Origin: Cladorrhinum sp. PSN259
Lineage: Eukaryota > Ascomycota > Sordariomycetes > Sordariales > Podosporaceae
Length of the DNA stretch: 64,000 nt
Direction: 5' to 3'
NCBI GenBank assembly: GCA_033725935.1
Contig: MU867080.1
Span: 124,001 to 188,000, forward strand
Shown: in pieces, positions 51,331 through 62,472 of the stretch
Layout of the letters: each line of letters begins with the position of its first letter
Numbering within the stretch: position 1 is the first letter of the stretch
The notes under the pieces: generated by a model
Seen by the model: only the letters and a program-made list of their open reading frames with translations
Database searches by the model: none
Told to the model about the DNA's origin: nothing
Program-made: the position numbers and the translations under genes

Positions 51331-51846
51331 TTATACACCGATCTGGCTCATGGTAGGTCCCGTCCTCACGCTACCACTCCCCCGCTTGAAGCCCAGAAGA
51401 CTCATGACCAACCCCACGGTAAACGTCGCAAACAGGAACCACATGAACGCGGTGGAGGCCTGCACCTCCCTGCAGCGCTTCTCGTTGTCCGCGCTACCGT
51501 AGGCGATCCATGTGGGAGAGCGACCAGCCGTGTTGTTGCAGTTAACAACCTTCAGCTTGGCAGCCAAAACGACCGCCGCAACGAAAGTGAATAGAGTGGA
51601 AGCGGCGTCGAGGCCCAAATTGACCAGTAGCGGTATCCCCGAGCCAAGACGGACGACGTAGAGCATGACAATCCCGTAAATTGCTGCGAGCCATGAGAGC
51701 ACAATGACAAACATGGTAAAGTTGATAGCGGCAGTGGCGGAGGCCGCGGCGCTGATGTTCGTCGCGATCACATTTCCAATGAGGCCTGTGAGGATAATGA
51801 GGAAGAGGAGCTCGAGAACTCGGAGGATCTGGTGAAGTTTTTCCAT
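51331..51846 (-). CDS. MARVEL-domain four-TM protein, Nce102-like
   Basis: A 171-residue single-exon protein with four hydrophobic spans at about 9-28, 41-65, 70-96 and 130-153, a short cytosolic N-terminus and tail. The extracellular loop between spans 3 and 4 contains Cys residues (VNCNNTAG, EKRCREVQAS), and span 4 begins with ASTAFMWF. This is the layout of the MARVEL family and of Nce102, a plasma-membrane protein that organises eisosome domains and senses sphingolipids in yeast. The Nce102 assignment rests on length, topology and the CREVQASTAF-like signature; another fungal MARVEL protein is possible. The ATG is in a good context (aaaATGG). Confidence 0.83.
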   Translation of the reverse strand: MEKLHQILRVLELLFLIILTGLIGNVIATNISAAASATAAINFTMFVIVLSWLAAIYGIVMLYVVRLGSGIPLLVNLGLDAASTLFTFVAAVVLAAKLKVVNCNNTAGRSPTWIAYGSADNEKRCREVQASTAFMWFLFATFTVGLVMSLLGFKRGSGSVRTGPTMSQIGV

Positions 51847-53318
51847 TTTGGTTGATGTAGAAGACCTCGTGAGAGGTTGATGGATATTATGACGAAAGGG
51901 TGAGTAGTTGTTGTTCTCCCAAAGTGCTGGTTGAAGCTGTAAGGTGTATAAAGGTATGTGGCAAGGCGTATAAGGTGATTCAGATGGTTTGTGAGAAATG
52001 TTGCAAAAGAAAATGAGAAGGCGGGGGATGGGATGAAGCGGCTTTTTAGTCTGGGCTTGCCGTTAGGTAGCGTAGCTTTGGGAAAGAGGAACAGTATAGA
52101 ACGTTTCTTTTTCGGAAACAATGAACAAAAAATGAGGTGGTTGTGGTGGTAATGGGCTGGTCTATAACAAGCGCGGATATACTAACATCATCAGACACAC
52201 ACACCCTCCAGATAATAATCCCGGCAGAAAGAAGATCAACAGTCACGCAACACATCCACTAGGCAAGCAACCCACAGCAGAGCATCACCATGGAAAACCG
52301 GAACGGAAGGAAGGGCAACTGCAGCCAAGAGCAATCATCATCGAATCTCATGCTTGGAAACGCCTAGAAAGTGGGGCGAAATGACGGAGCTGTTTTCTTC
52401 TGCTCTTTCCACTGAATTGTTGGGGGTGGGGCCCAAGCTCCCTCCCTCTCTCTTCTCTTCTGTTTCTGGAACTCTGGTTGGATAGTTTGTCCATTTGCCA
52501 CCAGTTCTCCCTCTCATTCTTTGTTCGCAAAACTACAATCGCCCGAAACGATATCAAGTGACACTCTCAGTTCTTCTCATCGAACGGGAAACCGGGCGAC
52601 CAGGGAGCACCCCAACGTGGAACGACATTGGGACAGCCAATCCACGCCACTTTTTTATTTTCCATCTGCCGCTGCAATCCGTTTAGCGCGGATTGTTCAG
52701 GGCGCAGTTGATTCGATGAGACGGTCCCTCGCCTGAGACACACAACCAACTACCACCACTCGTTCCGGTCGTGGCCCGGCAACGGTGATGCAGCATGCAG
52801 TCGGCTGCAGCCTCTCAATTGCCGCGCGTTTTCAGTCTGGGATTTGTCGGTTTGTGAAACGTCGTTTCCAAAGCAGCAACAAGCCACCAGATCCAGCCAT
52901 CACAAGAATCTCAAACAGTTTTGTTTTCATAACCAGCACTCCCTAGCGGCGGCTATAAAATCATGCCATTCGCTCGCAAGTTTTTACTTGCTACACAAGC
53001 TTCCTTTTGATAGATCTCTTGGCGTTGGCAGCTTCAACTTTCAGGAGCTGGACCAGTTTTATGTCCGTGCAATTGAATAGCTTGAGAGGTTTGCTGACTC
53101 GCCCGAGCGGGCAATGTCATGTCGGGCAAAGCCGAGCAATGCATCTCCTGGAGGCAATAAATGGCGGCACTACGCAGTAGACTTGCTTGAGCAATTGAGG
53201 GATACCGATACTCCGTATGCATTCCCACGCAGTGTCACAAGTCTTCAGAGAAGCTTCAGAACAAACAAAGACCGATGTTGATATTTGCTCTTACAAAGAT
53301 AACAACAGCCCCCTATTT
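51847..53318. other. Intergenic region upstream of the MARVEL gene, no gene supported
   Basis: These 1,472 bp carry the MARVEL-gene promoter (CT/CA-rich leader on the minus strand) and the 3' flank of the PNGase A-family gene. Frames of 60-117 codons on both strands show no homology. Confidence 0.6.
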
Positions 53319-55549
53319 TCAAACCCCCTCGTTCCTCCCCATAAACAACCTCGTCGGACCGTTGCCTCCTCCCTCGATAGGAACCTGTGCAAACACATTC
53401 CCATCCTTCACCTTGATGGGCGGCTTTCTCTGTTGAAAAACAGCTCCATAACCATCCCCGCCAACACCGGGGACCTCCTCCCCTCCAATCCTCTTCCAAT
53501 CATACACCAAGCTGCCGTTAACAGCACTGGCGTTCCTCCAGTACAACTCTTCAGCTTTGTTTCCTCCCAAAACCCCCCCAAAACTAAATATCTGCGTACT
53601 ATCCCCCCATCCCCAACTAGTCATGCCATCCCCAGTCTGTCTAAACTCCGCGGTACCTTCTTTCTTCGTGCTAAGCCTTGACTCTTCATATTTCTTCCCG
53701 TTGGAACTAAACGCCTCTAATCCGGTTGGGAAAACCCCTTCTCCCCTGAAAGAAACATCCTTCCCTTGCATCAGAAAAGCCGAAATGCTCAAATTTCCCT
53801 GCGAAGAAACCGTGTAACTGCTATTCACAAATAACGGATACACGTACCGTGCCTCATACCCCGAGCTCGCCAGATCAAACCCCTCGATCCTCATATCATT
53901 GATCTGGTTGAACCCGTAACCAGACACATACCCTTTGTTGCTGTACTTCAACTCCTGACTCCAGCTCACCTCCCCGCTCTGAATCCTTAACGACCGCTTG
54001 ACTTCAGTAGTATAGGACAGTGTCTCGTTCGCCGTTCCGTTCTTGTCGAGCCCTACTTGTCTCTCAAGTGCAACCACCGGCTCTGGAGCGTCAACAGTCA
54101 CCTTCCCATTCCCGCTTCCACCTTTGTGCTCAGTCTCATCAAACCACAAAAATACCTTGCCACTAATAACCCAATATTCCCCTTCCAGTCCTTTCAGGTT
54201 CCCGTCCTTATCTAATCCCACAACCTTTACCTCCACTTTACTCTCTCCAGCCTTGAGCTGCCCAACCCACGGCGTGATATCTATCGTCCCCTCCCGTAAA
54301 TCAAATGCCTCGATGCCCGCAATGGGTCTATGCAAACTCGGTACCACCCCACCAGTGAATATCACGGGAAATGGCCAGATGACTCCAACAAGTTGATCAT
54401 CTATCAGCACTTGTATTTCACGGAAAGGTGACAAGCCTGGTAGCTCGCCCGCTCCTTGCGGCGAGACAAAAGTTGTCTTGTCAGAGTCCAAAACGTTGGA
54501 CCACCAGAATTCTTCTGTCGATTGGCCGTTTGCCGAGATGGTAATTACGGCGCGGGATGTATGTGGTGGGAGTTGAGGGACGGTGGTGAGAGCTGGTTGG
54601 GTTGGCAGACTGAAATAAGAGGGTTTGTTGAACTCCGAGAGGGAAGGTGAAAGGGGGATTATTTGGTCGGCTGGGGCGGAAGCAGAGCCGGGGCCGTCGG
54701 ACTCTGGGTGGGTGTAAAAGTGGGCAGTTAGGGTTGTGTTGAATATTCCCGTGTATTTCTCGTCTACGGGTAGGCAAGAGTTAGTAAGGTTAAGGCTACT
54801 AAAAGGAGGGGACATACTGATGAGATTGCCGAGGTCAAAGACTATTTTTTGGGGTTGCTGGAAGAGAGATAGATAGTGAGTAACGTCCTTCAAGTAAGTC
54901 CAAGCGATGCCTGGGGGAGCGACAGGTTCGGCCGTTGAGGTTCGCCAGATTTCTGTGTCGCCTAGAAACATGAGAGCTAATCTGTCGAATTGGCGGCCGT
55001 GAGAGACGGTGGTGAAGTTCAGAAGCACGCGGTTGAATTTGCATGTTGGGGGCGCGTAGTTGCCTATTAAAGATCAGTATTTTCGAGTGTAGAAAGGGTG
55101 AAGTAGGTAGGGAGGTATATACCAATAAACGGATCGTTATAGCTCCAAGCGAAATCTCTTCGCATAAGCAGCACGGTGCACTCGTTCTCGGTTGAGTGGT
55201 GTGCAGTTGTGCCATCACTATCTGCTGGGCTGCCATCTGGCATCAAGACCGGCGCTGCGACCTCAAAGTTCCGGAGAACTTCAGTGCGGACTGTTGGAGT
55301 AGGGATCGGGGAGTCATCTGCTCGGCTGTTGACCAAGTGGGAGGTATCCACGGATGACCAGAAGTTTGCTGTGTTGGCATTGGGAACAGGAAGGCTGTAG
55401 AATACAAGACTGAGTGTGAGAAGAAGGGAGAGCAAAATATAGATTTTCGGGGTGCCATTGATTGAGGGCGGTGGAGGGGAATCCTCGTGGTCGGTCAGGT
55501 CAACATCCTCCAGAAATGGGTGTTTCTCTGGATCCAATTGAGAGGCCAT
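53319..55549 (-). CDS. PNGase A-family protein (peptide N-glycosidase A), membrane-anchored
   Basis: Three exons (55549-55123, 55063-54818, 54763-53319) give 705 residues. A cytosolic N-terminus rich in acidic residues precedes one transmembrane segment (about 36-54), so the protein is probably a type II membrane or secreted-pathway protein. The conserved PNGase A core is clear: FDLGNLINEKYTG (restored by splicing intron 2), EFWWSNV, SPFREIQVLIDD, WPFPVIFTGGVVPSLHRP, EAFDLREGTIDITPW and YWVISGKVFLW. PNGase A removes N-glycans from glycopeptides in plants; activity of the fungal relatives is less certain. Introns are 55122-55064 (59 nt) and 54817-54764 (54 nt, CTAAC-type branch). The start at 55549 (caaaATGG) was preferred to an in-frame upstream codon 54 nt away. 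Confidence 0.9.
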
Positions 55550-56445
55550 TTTGGTGACTCGAAGTGAAGAGAACGAATGTCGTGAAAGGATGCTGTGGGA
55601 CAACCCGGAACCTTATCATGAAAAGAGGGGCAGCCTGAGGTCGCTTCACATTCTCCAAAGTAAGTCCCCAATTAGATTAAAATAACGGAGGCAAGATTGC
55701 TGTTTATCGGCTGTTCTCCTCGTCCCCGCGTCCGTCGTGCAGGGTGTGAGTGGTGGTTGAAAGTGGCAGGTGCTTGGCGCTAGACAGAGGGATGTGCCGA
55801 AGCATGGACCATTTGAGCACCCCCCTGGATTAATGCGGTGCACCTTGAGGAAGTGGTTTGGCGATGTTGAGTTATAACTTATGAATGTATACTCCGTCAA
55901 TATAGCCTCCTCTGCTCTCGACGGCAGCTCATTCAGTGGTGAAAGCTCGTCATTCTACTCTGAGCCCAAGTATCCGGGGTCGTTCGGCCCCACATCTCCG
56001 GTCCCCATGGCAACCGTCCGAACCTACCGGCCCGGGTTCGGATTCGATCATTCTTCACCTTCCCTATTTCTATTTTTCTACCGACCATCTGAAACAAATA
56101 GCAACAAAGGACCTTGGCGGTAGTCAAGCGGTCAGGGATTCTGGACACAGCAGGCTTCTCGGAATGACGAGTTGTAAAGCTCAGGCAGATCATTAAATCT
56201 TTGACCAAGATAATCTACCTCACGCTGATGCTTCGAACTACGATCGCAGCTGATTTTCATTGTCTCCGCAAAACATTCCAGAATGTTTGTATGCCTACGC
56301 TAATATGAAACTTCAACTTCTCAAAATCAACAAATATAATGCAAATCCCAGGTGAGTGATTCGAGGTCCAAAATCGCCTTTCCCCTTCTCTCACCCCAAC
56401 GCCTCGCAGGCTCGGATATCATGTTCCATTTGGTTCCCTTAGCCT
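55550..56445. other. Intergenic region, no gene supported
   Basis: These 896 bp lie between the PNGase A-family start and the stop of the next minus-strand gene. They contain the PNGase promoter; nothing else is recognised. Confidence 0.6.
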
Positions 56446-56970
56446 TCACTTCCCTGACCAAAAACGAGCCCTAACCTTCACAGCAATGTCATTGTCCTCA
56501 AATCGGTACTGCCAATAGTTGAAGAGCATGTACTCGTCGTCTGACATGAGATAAACCTCTTTCTGTTCTGACTCCTCATAGATATCCAGCACCTTATCCC
56601 ATACCGTTTGGATGCCAACTTCTAGAATTTCCGAAACGATATTGTGCGGTGCTCCCTCAGGGCTGTCACGGGCGAAGTCAAGAGCTTGCATGACTGAGGG
56701 AGGCAGTCTCGGTCTGCCTTTGGCGTCCTTCACAAGGGATTGATACTGCTGAAGTTGAGCACGGGTAGGAACTTGAGAGAAGGACGTCTGTTGAACGGGA
56801 GCAGGAGGAGAAACTTGTGCGCTTGATGGTAATTGGCGACGACTGGCTGGGCGGCGACCAGATTGGCGGCCACCGGCTTGGACCTGAGGTTGGGTTTCCA
56901 GTTGCTGTGGCGCTGGAGATGGCCATGAGGAAGGGACTCCAAGTTGTTCTTGGTTAGGGTCGAGGCTCAT
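56446..56970 (-). CDS. Hypothetical Pro/Gln-rich protein
   Basis: A 174-residue single-exon protein that I do not recognise. Residues 1 to about 80 are rich in Gln, Pro, Ser and Arg and look disordered. Residues 80-174 look folded and well ordered: RPRLPPSVMQALDFARDSPEGA, then IVSEILEVGIQTVWDKVLDIYEESEQ (amphipathic helix), then YLMSDDEYMLFNYWQYRFEDND. The conserved-looking aromatic and acidic C-terminal half and the clean codon use argue that it is a real gene. The minus-strand ATG at 56970 is the first; a TATA-like element lies about 75 nt upstream. The function cannot be stated. Confidence 0.7.
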   Translation of the reverse strand: MSLDPNQEQLGVPSSWPSPAPQQLETQPQVQAGGRQSGRRPASRRQLPSSAQVSPPAPVQQTSFSQVPTRAQLQQYQSLVKDAKGRPRLPPSVMQALDFARDSPEGAPHNIVSEILEVGIQTVWDKVLDIYEESEQKEVYLMSDDEYMLFNYWQYRFEDNDIAVKVRARFWSGK

Positions 56971-59900
56971 TGTCAAGGGCGAGAAATTAAAAGAATGATC
57001 GTTGGTGGCAAAGAGGTTCAGTTGGCATGTAGGGCATTGACAGTATATATGATGTTGTGGGAGGTCGTAGTAGAGCTAGATGTCATAACCAGGACCCGTT
57101 AGGAAGGGAGTCATGGCAGGGAAAGGGATGAAAGTTTGCTGAAACATATTGGGGGCTGGGTAATGTAGATATACTTCTGAGGAGGAGACAAAGTATCTTG
57201 GCAAAGAGGCGATTGGCCACTTGAGCGAAGGAGGTGAGGGAACCCTGAAAGCTGAGATGGAATCCACAAAGAGTTAAGAGAGTGAGCTGGGTCGAAAGTA
57301 TGCTGTCCATGATGGCCGTGGCAGGCAGCGAACTACTTATATAGAAGGAATACATTGCCTCCCCCATTGTTTATGCTCTGGACACAAGATTAGACCCGAA
57401 CCAAGCTCCAGTCAGTTCCTTGACAGAGGAAGGGGCAAGCAGTACGGACGAGAGGGAAAACGGGCTTGGAACTTGATCTGCCGATGAGAGCCACTTGTCT
57501 CGTACTTCGAGTGATAGGCCGGGTGGGGCCAATGTGTTGGTGGCAGCAGAGTGTTGCAAGATTCCGATTCAGAAGGATGGCGAAGCCAACGTCGACGGGT
57601 AAGCTAGTATAGAGCTCATCTGAAAATATCCGCGCAACACGCTACACGTGGTTCCTCCGGCACTAGTACCTCAGGTTTTAGAATGAACCTGGAAAGTGTG
57701 TGGGGGATGAGATGAGCCGCTGCTGTGTCAGAAGCTGTCCGTAGGTTCCCTGACAAACCTGGAAGAGACCTGCATCTCTTGATATCCAAGATGGCCATGC
57801 ATTTAGACTCTCCACTGTCCAAAATGGAAGGGCAAATGCCCAAAAATTCAGGGTAACGTTTCTCAGCAGCTATTTCCAGGTTTCAGGTCATGTTTAAACT
57901 TTTTTCCCCTTCATTTCCGCAAACTTGGAAGCTTTCCAGGTTGCAGAGTTCATCCCAAAGCGTGGAAGGCGCGAATCCTCGAGCGGCGAGATAACTTGGA
58001 TGGAGTGTACATGCGGAATTATTCCTGAAGTGAACGACCACCCCGGAGCACGGTGGCATGCTTGACAATTTAGAAAGCAATACGCCAAGCCCGAAAGCCT
58101 TCGGGGGGACAGAATCTAGACAAAAGGGCTGAAGGGACATCCCAATATTTGACGGAGACCTCGTGACATGCTAGGGAGGGCAGGAGCTGCACCATCAAAC
58201 CTTATTTTCTAAGCTAACGTCCTTAAATGTGACGTTTCATTGAAGCAAGGGAGCCCTCCCCGGTGTACACTATCATGGATGCAAAACGTGGTTAGAGGGA
58301 AGGATATGAGTGGTGATGTCGTTGACTTCATCATCCCAAAGAAATTTCCCAGCACCACGGAACCAGACCACCCCATGGCATGGAGAGATCCACAGCACTG
58401 CCTTAATTTGAGCAACTAACTTTCTCACAAGACCTCCTTGTAATCTAGGTATTATGCCATCCGAGATCTCGATGTCGTACCGGTCAGTGGCAGTTGGCGG
58501 GCATCGTAGACACACCTACTCTGCCCTGCCACCACCCCCAAGCGTCCTCAAACACTCCATTGAAAGAACCGAATCAAGAAACACAGAGATTTTTAGCTCC
58601 CATAGATCCCTGGAGACAAGGCATCTATTGGCCCCTTTACGGTGTTTCTCGTTAGCGTAAACTCTATTTTGACTATCCCACCTACCAGTCCTGCTGCATG
58701 GATCACACGTCCTTCAAAACGTTTGACACAGGGGTCCCTGCTCCTTCCAACACGGGCAGAGTAATTCAACTCGCCTCTGGACGGTCTCTTCCTGAGCACA
58801 GCGGAATTCCTCCGCCAGTCCGCTTACTTACACATCACACCTCCCCTCCGCAAAGAGTGCATACCTCCGGAGCTACCCATGTATATTTAGAAATATCCGC
58901 CTCCCACAACCCGATGGAAGTTATTTTGCCTTATTCCGCAGCGTTCCCGTTGATAATTGCCTCTTTTCCCTCGGCACGCCTCTTGATCCTTGAGCCATTT
59001 TCGATTCGTCACCACGGGCCTCTCCGTGTTGTGTCTCGTAATGATGATCAACCTCGGCCGAGTACACTCACGGCTTCCCCGTCTTATCCTTCCCGAGTGA
59101 ATAATGACGCCCTAAATATGTCGATGGAGATAAGGCACAAAAATATGAGCCCCCCATCTACGCACACGCCTTTTCGGTACCCGCCCGATCCCTTCTTCCT
59201 GCCATATTCGCAATAGAAACCTCGGCTCATGAAATCGTGACCAGGGAAAGCAGTTATCCGGAGAAAATGTCCTTTCGTTACTGAGAGATCAGGTCGATCG
59301 TCGATCATCGTTTCTTGAGACAAGACATGCGGTCATCCTCATCCCACAAAGTATTTCTCTCCACAGTCCCATTATCATCGCATCATCTGACCCCCATCCA
59401 TCCCTTATCTGGCGCGCATCTACTCCTGTTTTTACATGTTAGCGGGAAAAAAATCTCTCAAGCAGCTAGCTCTCCTCGAACCCCCAAGAATGAGATCAAG
59501 CTCTCGTCGCTAGGTTGCAGACACTGCTGATACACCAAAACCAGCTGAAGATCAAGGCCTGGAAGGGAGGCAAGGGGCTCACAACTCCAACAAGGATGCA
59601 ATCAAACTTAATCTGCTAATGCATGTAAGCAACTCCTTGTGATGTGTACATCTATTTAAATCAATATTATATGTGTAATTGGGCATTAAGCACCCCATAT
59701 TTTCAAATGTTGCCAATCGATCTGGAATTACAAAGCTGGTAACCACAAGGTACACTAGTGCCTCTTTTTCTTGCTCAAGCCCTTCTTATCCCATCAATCA
59801 ACATTGCCCTCTCCCCAAAAGAAAAATATAGAAGAATTTGAGGCACGAGAAACCCATTAGCTAATGCTAATTGCGCGGGAATAGGGGCTTGAACCTTTGG

Positions 59901-60268
59901 GTGGTTGACTCCTTCATTGTATCTGGGCAGCCCACATTAAACCATCAAATTCCTCTGTTCCGCTAGCATAAGCCCAAAGCAGCGGGAGTAATGCTCTTCT
60001 ATGCTTGCATAATTCCCTTCCCAGTGCCCCATATCCATGTCTCCTGATACCTTTATTAATACGCCTCCCCCCCTCCTTTCCCCCCAGCCCCCCCGAGCCA
60101 CCCAAGCACCAAACCTTGAACCCTCAACACCAGCCACAGCCCCTGGAAATGTTCCCATAATTCTAACGCCCCAATACCTACCATCTATCCAATGCTGGAT
60201 TTACAAATATGAGAGAGGAGATATACATTTTTTTTAAGAATTACTGTTGATACAACAACCTCCAGACC
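56971..60268. other. 3.3-kb intergenic region, no gene supported
   Basis: It holds the promoter of the hypothetical gene and the 3' flank of the FAM210-family gene. A 172-codon plus-strand ORF at 58698-59216 has an ATG but no recognisable domain and strong Ser/Pro bias, so it is not called. AT-rich DNA lies near 59640-59720. Confidence 0.6.
57043..57050 (-). promoter_or_regulatory. TATA-like element upstream of the hypothetical gene
   Basis: ATATATAC on the minus strand, about 75 nt before the ATG at 56970. The spacing suits a fungal TATA box with a short leader. Confidence 0.35.
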
Positions 60269-61137
60269 CTATCCCTTCTTCGTAGGATCAACAGACTTAA
60301 CGGGCCTAACGGGCCTCTTACCAATCTGCCACCCCCATGATCTGAGGGTTTTGACAATCTTTGGTGTGATAGCTGCCGTCAGGGGCACTCTGATGAAAAT
60401 GAAGCTCTTGTGGATCGCGTATGCGAGGGCGAGTTGTGTTGCCAGACCTAGAAACATTATTAGTTTTCAGTTAAAATGGGGGTGTAAATGGAAGACTGAC
60501 TGGCACCCTCTGACTTATTCCTCTCTTCAGCTTCTGCAACACCGTGTCCAATCACCTCCTCCTGTCCAGCCGCCTTTCTTCGGGCTCCGCGCCACTCGCG
60601 CCAGGTCGTTTGGACACTGTCGGGAATTACTTTTTGGATGTTGGAGACTACAAGGTGCTCGATGTGTGCTATGTAGAAAAAAAGAGGTAGTCAGCGGGGT
60701 GTTTGATGGGTGTTCAAGAGACGAGGATAAAGCTTACCAACTCTCTCAGTACCCACTGTCCTGACCAGCAAGAAGCAGAACGGGAAATCCAGAACCGAAA
60801 GTGCAAAGTATATCCCAACTGCCGTCCACCCGTACTCCCTCGATAGCTTTTTCAATCTCTGGCCTAAAGAAAGAGACTCGGTTGCTGCGCCGGATCGGCG
60901 GGACCGGGAGAAAGTAAAGTTTCGTTTTTGGAGGGGTGTTTTGAGCTGTTGTAGTAATGGCGATGGTCTGCTAAGAGTTGATCGTGTCGGGGTAGCTGTT
61001 CGGAGCTGTGACAGTCTTGCTCGCTGCTGCCATAGCCTTTGTGTCCATAGATGTCTGACTGCTGCGTCCCTTGCAACTGGTGCGGCCAATCCCCGACCTA
61101 GGATGGCTTCGAGAGCCCCAAAAGTCGTTCGTAGCAT
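60269..61137 (-). CDS. FAM210/DUF1279-family mitochondrial inner-membrane protein
   Basis: Three exons (61137-60738, 60668-60501, 60447-60269) encode 248 residues. The N-terminal ~75 residues are rich in Arg, Ser, Leu and Ala without acidic clusters, ending in KRNFTFSRSRR, as expected of a mitochondrial presequence. The DUF1279 domain follows: LGQRLKKLSREYGWTAVGIYFALSVLDFPFCFLLVR with one membrane span, a second helical section, and the conserved C-terminal LATQLALAYAIHKSF, then RVPLTAAITPKIVKTLRSWGW. Human FAM210A affects mitochondrial translation and muscle function; the fungal role is unknown. Introns are 69 nt (CGCTGAC branch) and 53 nt. I chose the ATG at 61137 because it opens the presequence; upstream in-frame residues look like leader. 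Confidence 0.88.
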
Positions 61138-62472
61138 CTTGAATGGTAAGATTGAGTCTGTGTGAATAGTCAATCGAAGTCGGAAATCGTGAGCGTATAT
61201 TAGTCTCGGAATCATGAAGCTCTCCGCCAATCCCGAAAGAAAGAGGCTCAGCCCAGCACTCTTCTCGGGTCTGCCGGATTCGATTTGATTCGTTCCGTGT
61301 TGGAGGCCCTTTCTGTTTATCAAGTTGACTTTTTGCGGTGAGCAAGGGACTACGTAACGGGGCGACCAAGCGTGTTAGTCAGGGTGCGTTTTTCTGTCTT
61401 TTTGGTTTGGGCGCGCGCAGTGGTTCGATGTGGATCTTCAAAGTGCAGCTCAAGAAAGCTCCCTCCGGACGGTGGGATTTTTTCGGCAAGGTACCGAGTT
61501 ACCGGCAAAGTTTCCCCCATGCGTGGTGACGCAACGGCTTGGGCGGACATACTAGAGAGTGCGTTCTCATTGGGCAATGGGGTGAAGACGGAGAAATCCC
61601 GGGCCGCTTGCAGAATGGCCTGGCCCGAAGGAGCTAACGGCCGACGACAGGCGGCCACCTGAACGGGAACAACCGTCGAACAGCTGTCAAGGCATCCTTG
61701 CAGGCCTGCGATTTGGAGATCTGCGGCTGTCATTCAATCAATCTGCCAGACGGACATCATCTCTCTCATCTCTCATAACAACCACATGTCAATACGAACC
61801 CAACGCTCAAACCTCTTGTAGACACTCAAACACTCATGAAAAGTCATATATAAAAATCTTTCCTTTTCCCCCAGTCCGATGCCCAGATGCTTCTCAAAGA
61901 AAATGATTGCGACCCCTATGCATATCTCTGCTTGGCCAGCCAATCGCCGGCCCTGTTTGCTTTGTGCCTCCCTCCTAAGCGCCCTTGTCCATCCAGGCCC
62001 CGCGCTTCCCCATTGACAACGACGATCGGTGATTGGATCTTCAAACTGCTTGTGGCTCTATCGAGTCTCGATTTAGGCACAGCCCTGCAGGATGTGGGAA
62101 CCCTGGGGGCGGCTGGCGGGGACTCTGAAAGTTGTTGCGCGCAACTTTCAAAAGCTCCTGCAGGCCGCGTCGGAAGCTCCTTCGTCTTCGTCCTTTATTT
62201 TTTGCGACAAGGCTGCATCTCTACAGTCCAGCTGGCATTGAAGTCGTTTCCTCTGTAACTAGTGTTATTCCACCTTCCTTCCCACTCATCAGACGTGAAG
62301 ATCAACAGTTGACGCGGGGCAGTCGCCAAGCTATACATGTGAGTGCGGGGCGTCGATCAGGTCGTCGTTACATTAGCATCTTCGGGGCCCTTTTCTGACC
62401 GGAGATTGATGAAGCAGACGTTTTGACAGGAGCGCCATATTCTCTTGTTTGAAGATATCTTTAATTGAAAAC
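61138..62472. promoter_or_regulatory. Divergent promoter region of the FAM210 and AIM24 genes
   Basis: These 1,335 bp separate the two start codons. A strong TATATAAAA lies at 61847-61855 on the plus strand, 618 nt upstream of the AIM24 ATG. Shortly downstream a 123-codon frame (61887-62258) opens with ATG; it has no recognisable domain and might be an upstream ORF or leader of the AIM24 gene. Confidence 0.5.

Noticed and set aside
58698..59216. 172-codon plus-strand frame
   Set aside because: It has an ATG, but Ser/Pro/His bias, no hydrophobic core pattern and no homology I can recognise.
59878..59960. GGTTCAAGCCCC on the minus strand resembling a tRNA T-arm
   Set aside because: The T stem does not pair beyond two bases and no matching acceptor or anticodon arm is found upstream.
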